Part shown: piece after piece, positions 20,118-31,624 of the stretch | How positions within the stretch are numbered: the stretch's first letter is position 1 | Layout of the letters: each line of letters opens with the position of its first letter | NCBI RefSeq assembly: GCF_004359985.1 | Contig: NZ_SMRO01000002.1 | Span: 1 to 64,000 of the forward strand | Source of the DNA: Paraburkholderia flava | GTDB lineage: Bacteria; Pseudomonadota; Gammaproteobacteria; Burkholderiales; Burkholderiaceae | Length of the DNA: 64,000 bases | Direction of reading: 5' to 3' | Made by a program: the position numbers and the translations under genes | Notes under the pieces: model-generated | The model's input: only the letters and a program-made list of their open reading frames with translations | What the model was told of the DNA's origin: nothing | Databases searched by the model: none

Positions 20118-21520
20118 AACACATCGTTAAACACATTCACTTCGTCGGGATCGGCGGCGCCGGGATGAGCGGCATCGCCGAAGTGCTCGTGAACCTCGGC
20201 TATCAGGTGAGCGGCTCGGACCTCACGCGCAACGCGGTGACCGACCGGCTTGCCGCACTCGGCGCGAAGATCGCGATCGGCCACGACGCCGCGAACATCG
20301 ACGGCGCGAACGCGGTCGTCGTGTCGACGGCGGTACGCGGCGACAACCCCGAAGTGCTCGCCGCGCGGCATCGGCGGATTCCGATCGTGCCGCGTGCGGT
20401 GATGCTCGCGGAACTGATGCGCCTGAAGCAAGGCATCGCGATCGCCGGCACGCACGGCAAGACCACGACCACGTCGCTCGTCGCGAGCGTGCTTGCCGCA
20501 GGTGGGCTCGATCCGACCTTCGTGATCGGCGGCCGGTTGATCAGCGCGGGCGCGAATGCGCGGCTCGGCACCGGCGACTTCATCGTCGCGGAAGCGGATG
20601 AGTCGGACGCGTCGTTCCTGAATCTTTTCCCGGTGATCGAGGTCATTACCAACATCGACGCCGATCACATGGACACCTACGGCCACGACTTCGCGCGACT
20701 CAAGCAGGCGTTCATCGAGTTCACGCATCGTCTGCCGTTTTATGGCATCGCCGTGCTGTGCGTCGACGATCCGAACGTGAAGGAAATCCTGCCGTTCGTG
20801 TCGAAGCCGATCATCCGCTACGGCTTCGCGCCCGATGCGCAGGTGCGCGCGGTGAACGTCGTCGCACGCGACGGCAAGATGCACTTCACCGCGATGCGCG
20901 AGGACGCAGCGGCGATCGACATCGTGCTGAACCTGCCGGGGACGCACAACGTGCAGAACGCGCTCGCAGCAATCGCGATCGCGACCGAACTCGAAGTGAA
21001 GGATGCGGACATCCAGCGCGCGCTCGCCGATTTCAACGGCGTGGGCCGCCGGTTCCAGCGCTACGGCGAAGTGCCTGTCGCAGCGGACGATAAAACGCGC
21101 GGCACGTACACGCTGGTCGACGACTACGGACATCACCCGGTCGAAATGGCTGCGACAGTGGCAGCGGCGCGCGGCGCATTCCCCGACCGACGTCTCGTAC
21201 TCGCGTTCCAGCCGCACCGTTACACGCGCACACGCGATTGCTTCGAGGATTTCGTCAAGGTGCTGTCGACGGTCGATGCACTCGTGTTGACCGAGGTCTA
21301 TGCAGCAGGAGAAGCACCGATCATCGCCGCCGACGGCCGCGCGCTCGCGCGTGCGCTGCGCGTCGCGGGCAAGGTCGAACCGGTGTTCGTCGAAACGGTC
21401 GATGAAGTACAGGATGCGCTCGCCGCGGTGGTCCGCGACGGCGACGTGGTGATCACGATGGGAGCGGGTTCGATCGGCGGCGTGCCGGGTCGGCTCGCGC
21501 AAACGGAAGGTGTGAAATGA
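20114..21520 (+). CDS. murC: UDP-N-acetylmuramate--L-alanine ligase
   Basis: A 468-residue cytosolic ligase, the first Mur ligase, adding L-alanine to UDP-MurNAc. N-terminal [17 protein letters not shown] binds the UDP-sugar, [14 protein letters not shown] is the ATP loop, [12 protein letters not shown] and [13 protein letters not shown] are central motifs, and [18 protein letters not shown] is the C-terminal hallmark. Length and start agree with the family. ATGA overlaps on both sides. Confidence 0.96.
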   Translation: MKHIVKHIHFVGIGGAGMSGIAEVLVNLGYQVSGSDLTRNAVTDRLAALGAKIAIGHDAANIDGANAVVVSTAVRGDNPEVLAARHRRIPIVPRAVMLAELMRLKQGIAIAGTHGKTTTTSLVASVLAAGGLDPTFVIGGRLISAGANARLGTGDFIVAEADESDASFLNLFPVIEVITNIDADHMDTYGHDFARLKQAFIEFTHRLPFYGIAVLCVDDPNVKEILPFVSKPIIRYGFAPDAQVRAVNVVARDGKMHFTAMREDAAAIDIVLNLPGTHNVQNALAAIAIATELEVKDADIQRALADFNGVGRRFQRYGEVPVAADDKTRGTYTLVDDYGHHPVEMAATVAAARGAFPDRRLVLAFQPHRYTRTRDCFEDFVKVLSTVDALVLTEVYAAGEAPIIAADGRALARALRVAGKVEPVFVETVDEVQDALAAVVRDGDVVITMGAGSIGGVPGRLAQTEGVK

Positions 21521-22458
21521 GCAGTGTCGATCCGAAGCAATTCGGCAAGGTCGCGGTGCTGCTCGGCGGTGTGTCCGCCGAGCGCGAAGTGTCGCTCAAC
21601 TCGGGCCGTCTCGTGCTGCAGGGATTGCGCGGCGCGGGCATCGACGCGCATCCGTTCGATCCCGCCGAGCGTCCGCTCGCGGCGTTGAAGGAAGAAGGTT
21701 TTGTGCGCGCGTTCAACGCGCTGCACGGCGGCTACGGCGAGAACGGCCAGATCCAGGGCGCACTCGATTTCTATGGCATCCGTTATACGGGCAGCGGCGT
21801 GCTCGGCTCGGCGCTCGGGCTCGACAAGTTCCGCACGAAGCTCGTGTGGCAGCAGCTGGGCATTCCGACGCCGCCGTTCGAAACGGTCATGCGCGGCGAC
21901 GACTACGCGGCGCGCGCAACGGAGATCGTCGCGAAGCTCGGACTGCCGCTGTTCGTGAAGCCGGCGAGCGAAGGATCGAGCGTCGCGGTGATCAAGGTGA
22001 AGAGCGCGGATGCGCTGCCGGCAGCGCTCGCCGAAGCGGCGAAGTACGACCGCATCGTGCTGGCGGAAAAGAGCATCGAAGGCGGCGGCGAGTACACCGC
22101 GTGCGTCGCGGGCGATCTCGATCTGCCGCTGATCCGGATCGTGCCGGCCGGCGAGTTCTACGACTACGACGCGAAGTACATCGTCGATACGACGCAGTAC
22201 CTGATTCCGTGCGGCGTGACGCCGGAAGCGGAAGCGCGTCTGAAAATTCTGGCGCGCCGCGCGTTTGACGTACTGGGCTGTACCGATTGGGGACGCGCCG
22301 ATTTCATGCTGGACGCAGACGGCAACCCGTATTTCCTCGAAGTGAACACGGCGCCGGGCATGACCGATCACTCGCTGCCGCCGAAAGCGGCGCGCGCGGT
22401 CGGCATTAGCTACCAGGATCTCGTCGTGAACGTGTTGTCGCTGACGCTGAAGGATTGA
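21517..22458 (+). CDS. ddl: D-alanine--D-alanine ligase
   Basis: A 313-residue ATP-grasp enzyme making the D-Ala-D-Ala dipeptide for MurF. Typical motifs are [17 protein letters not shown] at the start, [14 protein letters not shown], the ATP-binding [14 protein letters not shown], and the metal/substrate block [15 protein letters not shown] near the end. The position between murC and ftsQ is that of ddlB in the dcw cluster. Starts by ATGA overlap with murC. Confidence 0.95.
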   Translation: MSSVDPKQFGKVAVLLGGVSAEREVSLNSGRLVLQGLRGAGIDAHPFDPAERPLAALKEEGFVRAFNALHGGYGENGQIQGALDFYGIRYTGSGVLGSALGLDKFRTKLVWQQLGIPTPPFETVMRGDDYAARATEIVAKLGLPLFVKPASEGSSVAVIKVKSADALPAALAEAAKYDRIVLAEKSIEGGGEYTACVAGDLDLPLIRIVPAGEFYDYDAKYIVDTTQYLIPCGVTPEAEARLKILARRAFDVLGCTDWGRADFMLDADGNPYFLEVNTAPGMTDHSLPPKAARAVGISYQDLVVNVLSLTLKD

Positions 22459-22468
22459 ACGAAACACC

Positions 22469-23221
22469 ATGTGGAACAACGTTCGCCAGCTCAATTTCGC
22501 CGCCAACGCGCTGCACGCGTTGCTGGCGCTCGTGCTGCTGGCGGCGGGCGGGTACTGGGCGATCCAGCGGCCGAATTTCGCGCTGCGCGAGATCCGTATC
22601 GACGGCGACGTCGAACACATCAATTCGCCGACGGTGCGTGCGGGTGTGGTCGGTCGGTTGAAGGGCAACTTCTTCACCGTCGATCTCGATGTCGCGCGGC
22701 AGGCTTTCGAGCAGATGCCATGGGTGCGCCACGCGAGCGTGCGGCGCGTCTGGCCGAACGCGCTGGCTGTCACGCTCGAAGAGTACAAACCGCTGGGAAC
22801 GTGGGGCAGCGATCAACTGGTCAGTGTGGACGGCGAACTGTTCACTGCGAACCAGGGCGAACTGGAAGACGAACTGCCCGCGTTCGATGGCCCGGACGGC
22901 ACGGCGAAAGAAGTGGTGGCGCGCTATCGCGACTTCACGAAGTGGTTTGCGCCGCTCGGTGCGACGCCCGACGAAGTGACGCTGTCGCCGCGCTATGCAT
23001 GGACCGTCAAGCTGTCGAACGGCACGCAGGTGGAGCTTGGGCGCGAACGCAATCAGGACACGCTGTTCGATCGCTCGCGCCGGCTGACGGCGGCGTGGTC
23101 GGCGGTGACGCAACGGTGGGGGAAGGATATCGAGTATGCGGACTTGCGCTATCCGAACGGTTTCGCGATTCGTGCGGCAGGCATGCGCTTTCTCAGCGAA
23201 CCCGACAAGGGCAAGAAGTAA
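22469..23221 (+). CDS. ftsQ: Cell division protein FtsQ
   Basis: A 250-residue bitopic inner-membrane protein linking the early and late divisome through FtsL/FtsB. A short cytoplasmic N terminus precedes one membrane helix (about residues 13-30, ALHALLALVLLAAGGYW). The POTRA domain follows (FALREIRIDGDVEHINSPTV) and then the beta domain with VRRVWPNALAVTLEEYKPLG. The start ATG at 22469 is 10 bases after ddl. The stop is TAATG, overlapping the ATG of a micro-ORF described separately. Confidence 0.93.
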   Translation: MWNNVRQLNFAANALHALLALVLLAAGGYWAIQRPNFALREIRIDGDVEHINSPTVRAGVVGRLKGNFFTVDLDVARQAFEQMPWVRHASVRRVWPNALAVTLEEYKPLGTWGSDQLVSVDGELFTANQGELEDELPAFDGPDGTAKEVVARYRDFTKWFAPLGATPDEVTLSPRYAWTVKLSNGTQVELGRERNQDTLFDRSRRLTAAWSAVTQRWGKDIEYADLRYPNGFAIRAAGMRFLSEPDKGKK

Positions 23222-23343
23222 TGAGTGCATCGAACCTGACGCTTCGCATCGGATCCTCGACGGGAGCGATCCCGCAAGGAGGCTTCCCGCGAGGCGGAAA
23301 ACCTGGTGCGGCCCGACGTTTCACAGGACATCACACGCAATGA
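23221..23343 (+). other. 40-codon micro-ORF filling the ftsQ-ftsA gap (unproven)
   Basis: An ATG overlapping the ftsQ stop (TAATG) opens a 40-codon frame ending in TGA at 23343, seven bases before the ftsA ATG. The peptide would start MSASNLTLRIGSSTG and end RRFTGHHTQ; it is basic and glycine-rich. It uses several codons rare in the neighbours (GGA, CGA, ACA, CAA), which argues against a selected protein. ftsA has no clear ribosome site, so the frame might serve to couple ftsA translation to ftsQ. Inference only. Confidence 0.25.
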
Positions 23344-23350
23344 GCACGCT

Positions 23351-24583
23351 ATGAGTAAAGACTATAAAGATCTGCTGGTCGCCCTCGACATCGGGACCGC
23401 GAAGGTCGTGGCCATCGTTGCCGAGTTGAAGGGCGAAGGTCACTACGAGGTGATCGGGCTCGGCCAGAGCGAATCGAAGGGGCTCAAAAAAGGCGTCGTG
23501 GTGAACATCGAGGCCACGGTGCAGTCTATTCAGCGTGCGCTCGAAGAAGCGGAGCTGATGGCCGACTGCAAGATCACGAACGTGTTCACCGGGATCGCGG
23601 GCAGCCACATCCGCAGCTTCAACTCGAGCGGCATGGTCGCGATCAAGGAGAAGGAAGTCACGCAGGCGGATGTCGCGCGCGTGATCGAAACGGCGAAGGC
23701 GATCAACATCCCGACCGATCAGCAGGTGCTGCACATCCTCACGCAGGAATTCATCATCGACGGGCAGGAAGACGTGCGCGAACCGATCGGGATGAGCGGC
23801 ATCCGGCTTGAAGTGAAGGTGCACATCGTGACGGGTGCGGTCAGCGCGGCGCAGAACATCGTGAAGTGCGTGCGCCGTTGCGGACTCGAAGTGAACGATC
23901 TGATCCTGCAGCCGCTTGCGTCGTCGCTGGCGGTGCTGACGGAAGACGAGAAGGAACTGGGCGTGGTGCTGGTCGACATCGGCGGCGGTACGACCGACAT
24001 CGCGATTTTCAGCGAAGGCGCGATCCGTCACACGGCGGTGATTCCGATCGCCGGCGATCAGATCACGAGCGACATCGCGATGGCGCTGCGCACGCCGACG
24101 CCGGACGCCGAAGACATCAAGGTGAGCTACGGCATCGCGAAGCAGGCGCTCGCGGATCCGGACGAAATGATCGAAGTGCCGGGGCTTGGCGAGCGCGGTC
24201 CGCGCACGCTGTCGCGCCAGGCGCTCGCGGCGGTCGTCGAGCCGCGTGTCGAAGAACTGTTTTCGCTCGTGCAGCAGGTCGTCCGCGAGTCGGGTTACGA
24301 AGAATTGCTGAGCTCGGGCGTCGTGCTGACGGGCGGCGCGGCGATGATGCCGGGCATGGTCGAGCTAGGCGAGGACATTTTCCTGAAACCGGTGCGCATC
24401 GGCGTGCCGGAATATGCGGGCGGTCTCGCAGATGTGGTGCGCAATCCGCGCTATTCGACGGCGATGGGGCTGCTCGTCGAAGGGCGCGCGCAGCGGATGC
24501 GCGGTCGCAAGGTTGCAGTGCAGTCGGGGTCGATGGGACAGGTCTTCACGCGGATGAAGGACTGGTTCCTCGGCAACTTCTAG
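23351..24583 (+). CDS. ftsA: Cell division protein FtsA
   Basis: A 410-residue actin-like ATPase that tethers FtsZ to the membrane. The phosphate-1 motif ALDIGTAKVVAIVAEL is at the N terminus, the SHS2/1C region follows, phosphate-2 appears as VLVDIGGGTTDIAIF, and VVLTGGAAMMPGM is the adenosine motif. The C-terminal amphipathic membrane-targeting helix is visible as VFTRMKDWFLGNF. Start MSKDYKDLLVALD at 23351 is chosen over a GTG at 23306. No good Shine-Dalgarno sequence is present. Confidence 0.95.
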   Translation: MSKDYKDLLVALDIGTAKVVAIVAELKGEGHYEVIGLGQSESKGLKKGVVVNIEATVQSIQRALEEAELMADCKITNVFTGIAGSHIRSFNSSGMVAIKEKEVTQADVARVIETAKAINIPTDQQVLHILTQEFIIDGQEDVREPIGMSGIRLEVKVHIVTGAVSAAQNIVKCVRRCGLEVNDLILQPLASSLAVLTEDEKELGVVLVDIGGGTTDIAIFSEGAIRHTAVIPIAGDQITSDIAMALRTPTPDAEDIKVSYGIAKQALADPDEMIEVPGLGERGPRTLSRQALAAVVEPRVEELFSLVQQVVRESGYEELLSSGVVLTGGAAMMPGMVELGEDIFLKPVRIGVPEYAGGLADVVRNPRYSTAMGLLVEGRAQRMRGRKVAVQSGSMGQVFTRMKDWFLGNF

Positions 24584-24700
24584 GCACGACAGATTTACGA
24601 ATACGCGCTGGTGCCGGCGGCCGGCGCGCGACAGGAGGTTGCCCGATCTCCTGCCGGATAACGGCCGAGTGTGGGTACATTTTTTCTTGACGGAGGCAAC

Positions 24701-25894
24701 ATGGAATTCCAGATGCTGGAAACGGAAACCAACGGCACCATCATCAAGGTGGTGGGTGTCGGTGGTGCTGGCGGCAATGCCGTTCAGCACATGATCAACA
24801 AGGGCGTGCAGGGCGTCGACTTCATCGTGATGAACACGGACGCGCAAGCGCTGTCGCGTTCGCGCGCGACGGCGGTGATCCAGCTCGGTAACACGGGTCT
24901 GGGTGCAGGTGCGAAGCCTGAAATGGGCCGTTCGGCTGCGGAAGAAGCGCGCGAGCGCATCTCGGACGCACTGCGCGGCGCGCACATGGTGTTCATCACC
25001 GCGGGCATGGGTGGCGGCACGGGGACGGGCGCGGCACCGGTCGTTGCGCAGATCGCGAAAGAGATGGGGATTCTGACGGTCGGCGTGGTCAGCAAGCCGT
25101 TCGAATTCGAAGGCGGCAAGCGGATGCGCGTCGCCGAAGCAGGTTCGCAGCAACTGGAGGATCACGTCGACTCGCTGATCGTCGTTCTGAACGACAAGCT
25201 GTTCGAGGTGATGGGCGATGACGCCGAGATGGACAAGTGCTTCCAGTGCGCAGACGACGTTCTGAACAACGCAGTTGCCGGCATCGCTGAAATCATCAAC
25301 GTCGACGGTCTGGTGAACGTCGACTTTGAAGACGTGAAGACGGTGATGGGCGAGCAGGGCAAGGCGATGATGGGCACGGCGACGGTAGCCGGTGTCGATC
25401 GCGCGCGCCTCGCGGCGGAACAGGCCGTGGCGAGCCCGCTGCTGGAAGGGGTCGATCTGTCGGGCGCGCGTGGCGTGCTGGTCAACATCACGTCGAGCCG
25501 TTCGCTGCGTCTGTCGGAAACGCGCGAAGTGATGAACACCATCAAGAGCTATGCTGCGGAAGATGCGACGGTGATCTTCGGTGCGGTGTACGACGACGCG
25601 ATGGGCGACGCACTGCGCGTGACGGTGGTTGCAACGGGCCTTGGCCGGGCGGCGAAGAAGCAGCAGTCCGCACCGATGACGCTGCTGCGCACCGGCACGG
25701 ACAACCAGCCGATCGGCACGATGCAGCACGCGTACACGCCGCAGCAAGCGGGTACGGCGGACTACGGCGCGCTGGATACGCCGGCTGTGTGGCGCACGTC
25801 GCGCGATACCGCGGCATCGCATGTGCAGGCGCTGCAGGAAAAGGGCGTCGACACGTACGATATCCCGGCGTTCCTGCGCAAGCAGGCTGACTGA
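24701..25894 (+). CDS. ftsZ: Cell division protein FtsZ
   Basis: A 397-residue tubulin-like GTPase that forms the Z ring. The tubulin signature GGGTGTG is at residues 104-110, the same numbering as E. coli. The T7 catalytic loop reads NVDFEDVKTVM. The C-terminal conserved peptide YDIPAFLRKQAD, which binds FtsA and other partners, ends the protein after a variable linker. ATG at 24701 follows CGGAGG; an upstream in-frame start at 24671 is rejected. Last gene of the dcw cluster. Confidence 0.97.
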   Translation: MEFQMLETETNGTIIKVVGVGGAGGNAVQHMINKGVQGVDFIVMNTDAQALSRSRATAVIQLGNTGLGAGAKPEMGRSAAEEARERISDALRGAHMVFITAGMGGGTGTGAAPVVAQIAKEMGILTVGVVSKPFEFEGGKRMRVAEAGSQQLEDHVDSLIVVLNDKLFEVMGDDAEMDKCFQCADDVLNNAVAGIAEIINVDGLVNVDFEDVKTVMGEQGKAMMGTATVAGVDRARLAAEQAVASPLLEGVDLSGARGVLVNITSSRSLRLSETREVMNTIKSYAAEDATVIFGAVYDDAMGDALRVTVVATGLGRAAKKQQSAPMTLLRTGTDNQPIGTMQHAYTPQQAGTADYGALDTPAVWRTSRDTAASHVQALQEKGVDTYDIPAFLRKQAD

Positions 25895-25914
25895 CACGCA
25901 CGGGCAGGCCTTCG

Positions 25915-25945
25915 CCGCGGCGCGGCTGCATGATTGCAGCGCCGC
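25915..25945 (+). other. Stem-loop downstream of ftsZ
   Basis: GCTGCA-TGAT-TGCAGC forms a perfect 6-bp stem extended by GCGGC/GCCGC across a 3-base bulge. There is no T tract, so termination would need Rho or another factor. The rest of the 233-base ftsZ-peroxiredoxin gap shows no gene. Confidence 0.4.
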
Positions 25946-26127
25946 TCGCGAATGCACGGGCGTGACGGATGGAACGGCACAGGTAGAGCCGCGCTTCTTC
26001 AGGCGCGCGGCAGGGGCAACTGCCCTCCGCGATTTACGAAGCGGATCGGGCGACTGTCGCTGCAACGCGTTTCCATGACGTCACGAAAACGTGCGGGCAG
26101 GCTGTGCATCGATGTGAAGGACCGAGC

Positions 26128-26631
26128 ATGATTAAAACTGGCGACAAGCTGCCCGACGCGACGCTCTTCGAATTTGTCGAAGACGACCGCGCGGGTTGCA
26201 CGATCGGACCGAACAGCTTCGACGTGCGCGAGCAGACGGCGGGAAAGCGCGTGGTGATCTTCGGATTGCCGGGCGCATTCACGCCGACCTGTTCGGCGAA
26301 GCACGTACCGGGTTACGTCGAACACGACGCGCAGTTGCGCGCTGCCGGTGTCGACGAGATCTGGTGCGTCTCCGTCAACGATGCTTTCGTCATGGGCGCG
26401 TGGGGACGCGATCAGCACACCTCGGGCAAGGTGCGCATGATGGCGGACGGCAGTGCGTTGTTCACGCGGGCGCTTGGTCTGGAGCAGGATTTGTCGGCAC
26501 GCGGCATGGGGATCCGTTCCCAGCGCTACGCGATGGTGGTCGACGACGGCGTGGTCAAGACGCTGCACGTCGAGGCACCCGGCAAGTTCGAAGTCAGCGA
26601 TGCGCGGAGTATGCTCGCGACGTTGAGCTAG
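26128..26631 (+). CDS. Peroxiredoxin (Prx5 / AhpC-TSA, redoxin family)
   Basis: A 167-residue thiol peroxidase of the Prx5 type, probably reducing hydrogen or organic peroxides in the cytosol. The peroxidatic site is PGAFTPTCSAKHVPGY with Cys55. DEIWCVSVNDAFVMGAWG is the second family motif. Start MIKTGDKLPDA at 26128 is preferred over an upstream in-frame ATG at 26104, and GAAGG lies upstream. It sits between ftsZ and lpxC, a common order in Burkholderiales, but is not known to act in division. Confidence 0.9.
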   Translation: MIKTGDKLPDATLFEFVEDDRAGCTIGPNSFDVREQTAGKRVVIFGLPGAFTPTCSAKHVPGYVEHDAQLRAAGVDEIWCVSVNDAFVMGAWGRDQHTSGKVRMMADGSALFTRALGLEQDLSARGMGIRSQRYAMVVDDGVVKTLHVEAPGKFEVSDARSMLATLS

Positions 26632-26705
26632 ACGCAGCGGCGTCCGCCCGCCCTTCGTTGTACGAGGGCAACGGCGAGATGACGTCGTTGTGACAGGCCG
26701 TTACG

Positions 26706-26748
26706 CGGGCCGATGACCGGAAACGCCTCCGTTCCGGACATCGGCCCG
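26706..26748 (+). terminator. Long stem-loop, possible terminator
   Basis: CGGGCCGATG-A-CCGGAA pairs with TTCCGG-A-CATCGGCCCG, a 16-bp stem with one A/A mismatch around a 9-base loop. It is very stable, but only CCCGCTTTCTC follows, so intrinsic termination is uncertain. It lies between the peroxiredoxin gene and the lpxC promoter. Confidence 0.4.
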
Positions 26749-26834
26749 TCCCGCTTTCTCCCCGGCTGGCCACGGGGTAACTGCACGAAACAGATTGATA
26801 CGTTCCGGCTAAAACGGGTTTAGAGCGGATGGAG

Positions 26835-26840
26835 TATAAT
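26835..26840 (+). promoter_or_regulatory. Probable -10 element of the lpxC promoter
   Basis: A perfect TATAAT lies 56 bases before the lpxC start in an AT-rich stretch. No convincing -35 is seen at 16-18 bases, so activity would depend on upstream contacts or an activator. A hairpin (26857-26876) lies in the leader it would produce. Confidence 0.45.
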
Positions 26841-26896
26841 CTCGGCTATGAAATAAAAAGTCCCGATTGGGATTTTCAATCGAGTAGAAAACCATC

Positions 26897-27814
26897 ATGT
26901 TGAAGCAGCGCACAATCAAATCGATCGTGAAGACGGTCGGCATCGGCGTGCACTCGGGCCGCAAGGTCGAGTTGACGCTCCGGCCGGCCGGTCCCGACAC
27001 CGGTATCGTGTTCACGCGAGTGGACTTGCCGACTCCGGTGGAAATTCCTGCGGCCACGACGGCGATCGGCGACACGCGCCTTGCCTCCGTGCTGCAGAAG
27101 GATGGCGTGCGTGTTTCCACCATCGAGCATTTGATGTCGGCCTGCGCGGGTCTCGGCATCGACAACATGTACGTCGACGTGACCGCGGAAGAAATCCCGA
27201 TCATGGACGGCAGTGCCGCGACGTTTGTGTTCCTGATCCAGTCGGTGGGCGTCGAGGAACAGAACGCGGCGAAGAAATTCATCAAGGTCACGAAACCGGT
27301 CGAAATCCGCGACGGCGACAAGTTTGCGCGCCTCGACCCGTTCTTCGGCTTCAAGCTGAAGTTCACGATCGATTTCCGTCACCCGGCCGTCGACAAGACC
27401 GGCCAGGCGCTGGAAGTGGACTTCGCGAATACTTCCTACGTGCGCGAGATCGCGCGGGCACGCACGTTCGGCTACGCGCATGAAGTGGAAATGCTGCGCG
27501 AACTGGGTCTTGCGCGTGGTGCCAGCATGGACAACGCGATCGCACTCGACGAATACCGCATCCTGAACAACGACGGCCTGCGTTACGACGACGAGTTCGT
27601 GAAGCACAAGATGCTCGATGCGATCGGCGATCTGTATGTGGTCGGTCATCCGCTGCTGGCGTCGTACACCGCGTACAAGTCGGGTCACGGGCTGAACAAC
27701 GCGCTGCTGCGCGAACTGCTCGCCCACGAAGATGCGTACGAAGTCGTCACCTTCGAAGACCTGCAGCAAGCCCCGCGCGGCTTCGGGTTCGACGCGCAAA
27801 CCGCGTTTGCGTGA
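26897..27814 (+). CDS. lpxC: UDP-3-O-acyl-N-acetylglucosamine deacetylase
   Basis: A 305-residue zinc amidase, the committed step of lipid A synthesis. The first zinc ligand lies in STIEHLM (H78) and the other ligands in the conserved [18 protein letters not shown] block. Catalytic-region [11 protein letters not shown] and the [11 protein letters not shown] loop are present. Length matches E. coli LpxC. In E. coli LpxC is degraded by FtsH; here nothing about stability can be read. Ends 30 bases before a strong bidirectional terminator. Confidence 0.96.
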   Translation: MLKQRTIKSIVKTVGIGVHSGRKVELTLRPAGPDTGIVFTRVDLPTPVEIPAATTAIGDTRLASVLQKDGVRVSTIEHLMSACAGLGIDNMYVDVTAEEIPIMDGSAATFVFLIQSVGVEEQNAAKKFIKVTKPVEIRDGDKFARLDPFFGFKLKFTIDFRHPAVDKTGQALEVDFANTSYVREIARARTFGYAHEVEMLRELGLARGASMDNAIALDEYRILNNDGLRYDDEFVKHKMLDAIGDLYVVGHPLLASYTAYKSGHGLNNALLRELLAHEDAYEVVTFEDLQQAPRGFGFDAQTAFA

Positions 27815-27844
27815 CGCGTTTGCGTAAGTTACTTCGCTGAATGA

Positions 27845-27873
27845 AAAAGGGCCGGAGATTCTCCGGCCCTTTT
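27845..27873. terminator. Bidirectional terminator between lpxC and dciA
   Basis: AAAAGGGCCGGAG-ATT-CTCCGGCCCTTTT is a perfect 13-bp inverted repeat with A and T tracts at both ends. It lies between the convergent lpxC and dciA genes. Confidence 0.93.
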
Positions 27874-27877
27874 CGTT

Positions 27878-28354
27878 TTAGCCCTGCTTTCTCAGGTGTC
27901 GTTTCGCCATTCTCGCTAGCGCTTCTTGCAACGGCGACGCTTCCAGCGACTCGCTAAGCGCCTGCAGCGCGGCCGCGCCCACATCGGTCATCAGCGCCTG
28001 CTTCGGCGGCGCGGATTCCTTCACCGACTGCGGACGTACGCGGATCTTCAGCGCATTCACCGCCCAGCCTCGCTGCTGCAAGTCGGCGAGCAGACGGGGT
28101 TCGAGATGCCGCAATCGAGCGGCGAGCGCGTTGTGCGCAGCAAAGAGCGCGAGCACGCCGTCCTTGATGAATCCGGGTTCGACGCTCGTCGCGAGGTAGT
28201 CGGGCAACATCGTTTTCAGATCGCGTTCCAGCGCGGCAATCTGCTCGACGCCCGCGCGTAGCGCTGCAAACGCGTCGGTGCGGCCGAGCAGCTCCGACAC
28301 CGGCTGTGGCCGGCGGGGATTGAACGGTCTTGAAAACGAAGTGAAACGGCTCAT
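27878..28354 (-). CDS. dciA: DciA family protein (DUF721), replicative helicase loader type
   Basis: A 158-residue DUF721 protein. This family includes DciA, the widespread bacterial partner that helps load the DnaB helicase. The conserved DUF721 part is the alpha/beta section LPDYLATSVEPGFIKDGVLA followed by LFAAHNALAARLRHLEPRLL. A basic linker KIRVRP and a helical C terminus rich in Leu/Ala follow. The start MSRFTSFSRPF at 28354 is chosen over an upstream in-frame start at 28510, whose extra part is Arg-rich spacer. Divergent from secA; dciA is found beside secA or lpxC in many proteobacteria. Confidence 0.8.
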   Translation of the reverse strand: MSRFTSFSRPFNPRRPQPVSELLGRTDAFAALRAGVEQIAALERDLKTMLPDYLATSVEPGFIKDGVLALFAAHNALAARLRHLEPRLLADLQQRGWAVNALKIRVRPQSVKESAPPKQALMTDVGAAALQALSESLEASPLQEALARMAKRHLRKQG

Positions 28355-28654
28355 GTGCGATGGTGTGGGCACGCTGGCGCGTCGAGCGCGGCGGGTCTGC
28401 AGGGTTTGCAAATTGTACCGCGTGTCCGGGTGATGGCCGGCCGCCTTTCGCGCCTGTGGAGCACGCCGGCGCGGCCGGTGGATGGCGTCGCACGGTCTCG
28501 TCGCTGACACAGGCGCTGGCGGGGGCGCGTGCTAAAATCCCCGATTCGAATTCACTCTTGGACTAAGTCGCCGGGGCCCCACCGACATTGGGCGCGCAGC
28601 GCGCGAACACCACGCCTGACGCCTCGCCGAAGCCGCGACGCAGATACCGACCCG

Positions 28655-31459
<2,805 letters not shown>

Positions 31460-31579
31460 TGTCGGCGGCGCGCACGCTGTAGTGCGCACTGCTTTCGTTT
31501 TGCACTGGCCGTCGACGACGACGGCTCGTTGATTTCGCGGTGAGCCGGCCATCTGCCGGCCCATCGGTTCCATTCCCTC

Positions 31580-31604
31580 ATGCCGGCTTCCTGCCGGCAT
31601 TTTC
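31580..31604 (+). terminator. Terminator after secA
   Basis: ATGCCGGC-TTCCT-GCCGGCAT is a perfect 8-bp stem followed by TTTTCC. The T tract is short. Its place 21 bases before the argJ ATG supports that argJ starts at 31625 and not at the in-frame ATG inside this stem. Confidence 0.6.
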
Positions 31605-31624
31605 CGCTACGACAGGTCGCGACC

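Noticed and set aside
23306..23350. GTG start 15 codons upstream for ftsA
   Set aside because: The extra residues do not resemble FtsA; MSKDYKDLLVALD is the conserved beginning.
31580..31624. ATG at 31580 as start of argJ
   Set aside because: It lies in the stem of a terminator-like hairpin and adds residues not found in ArgJ.
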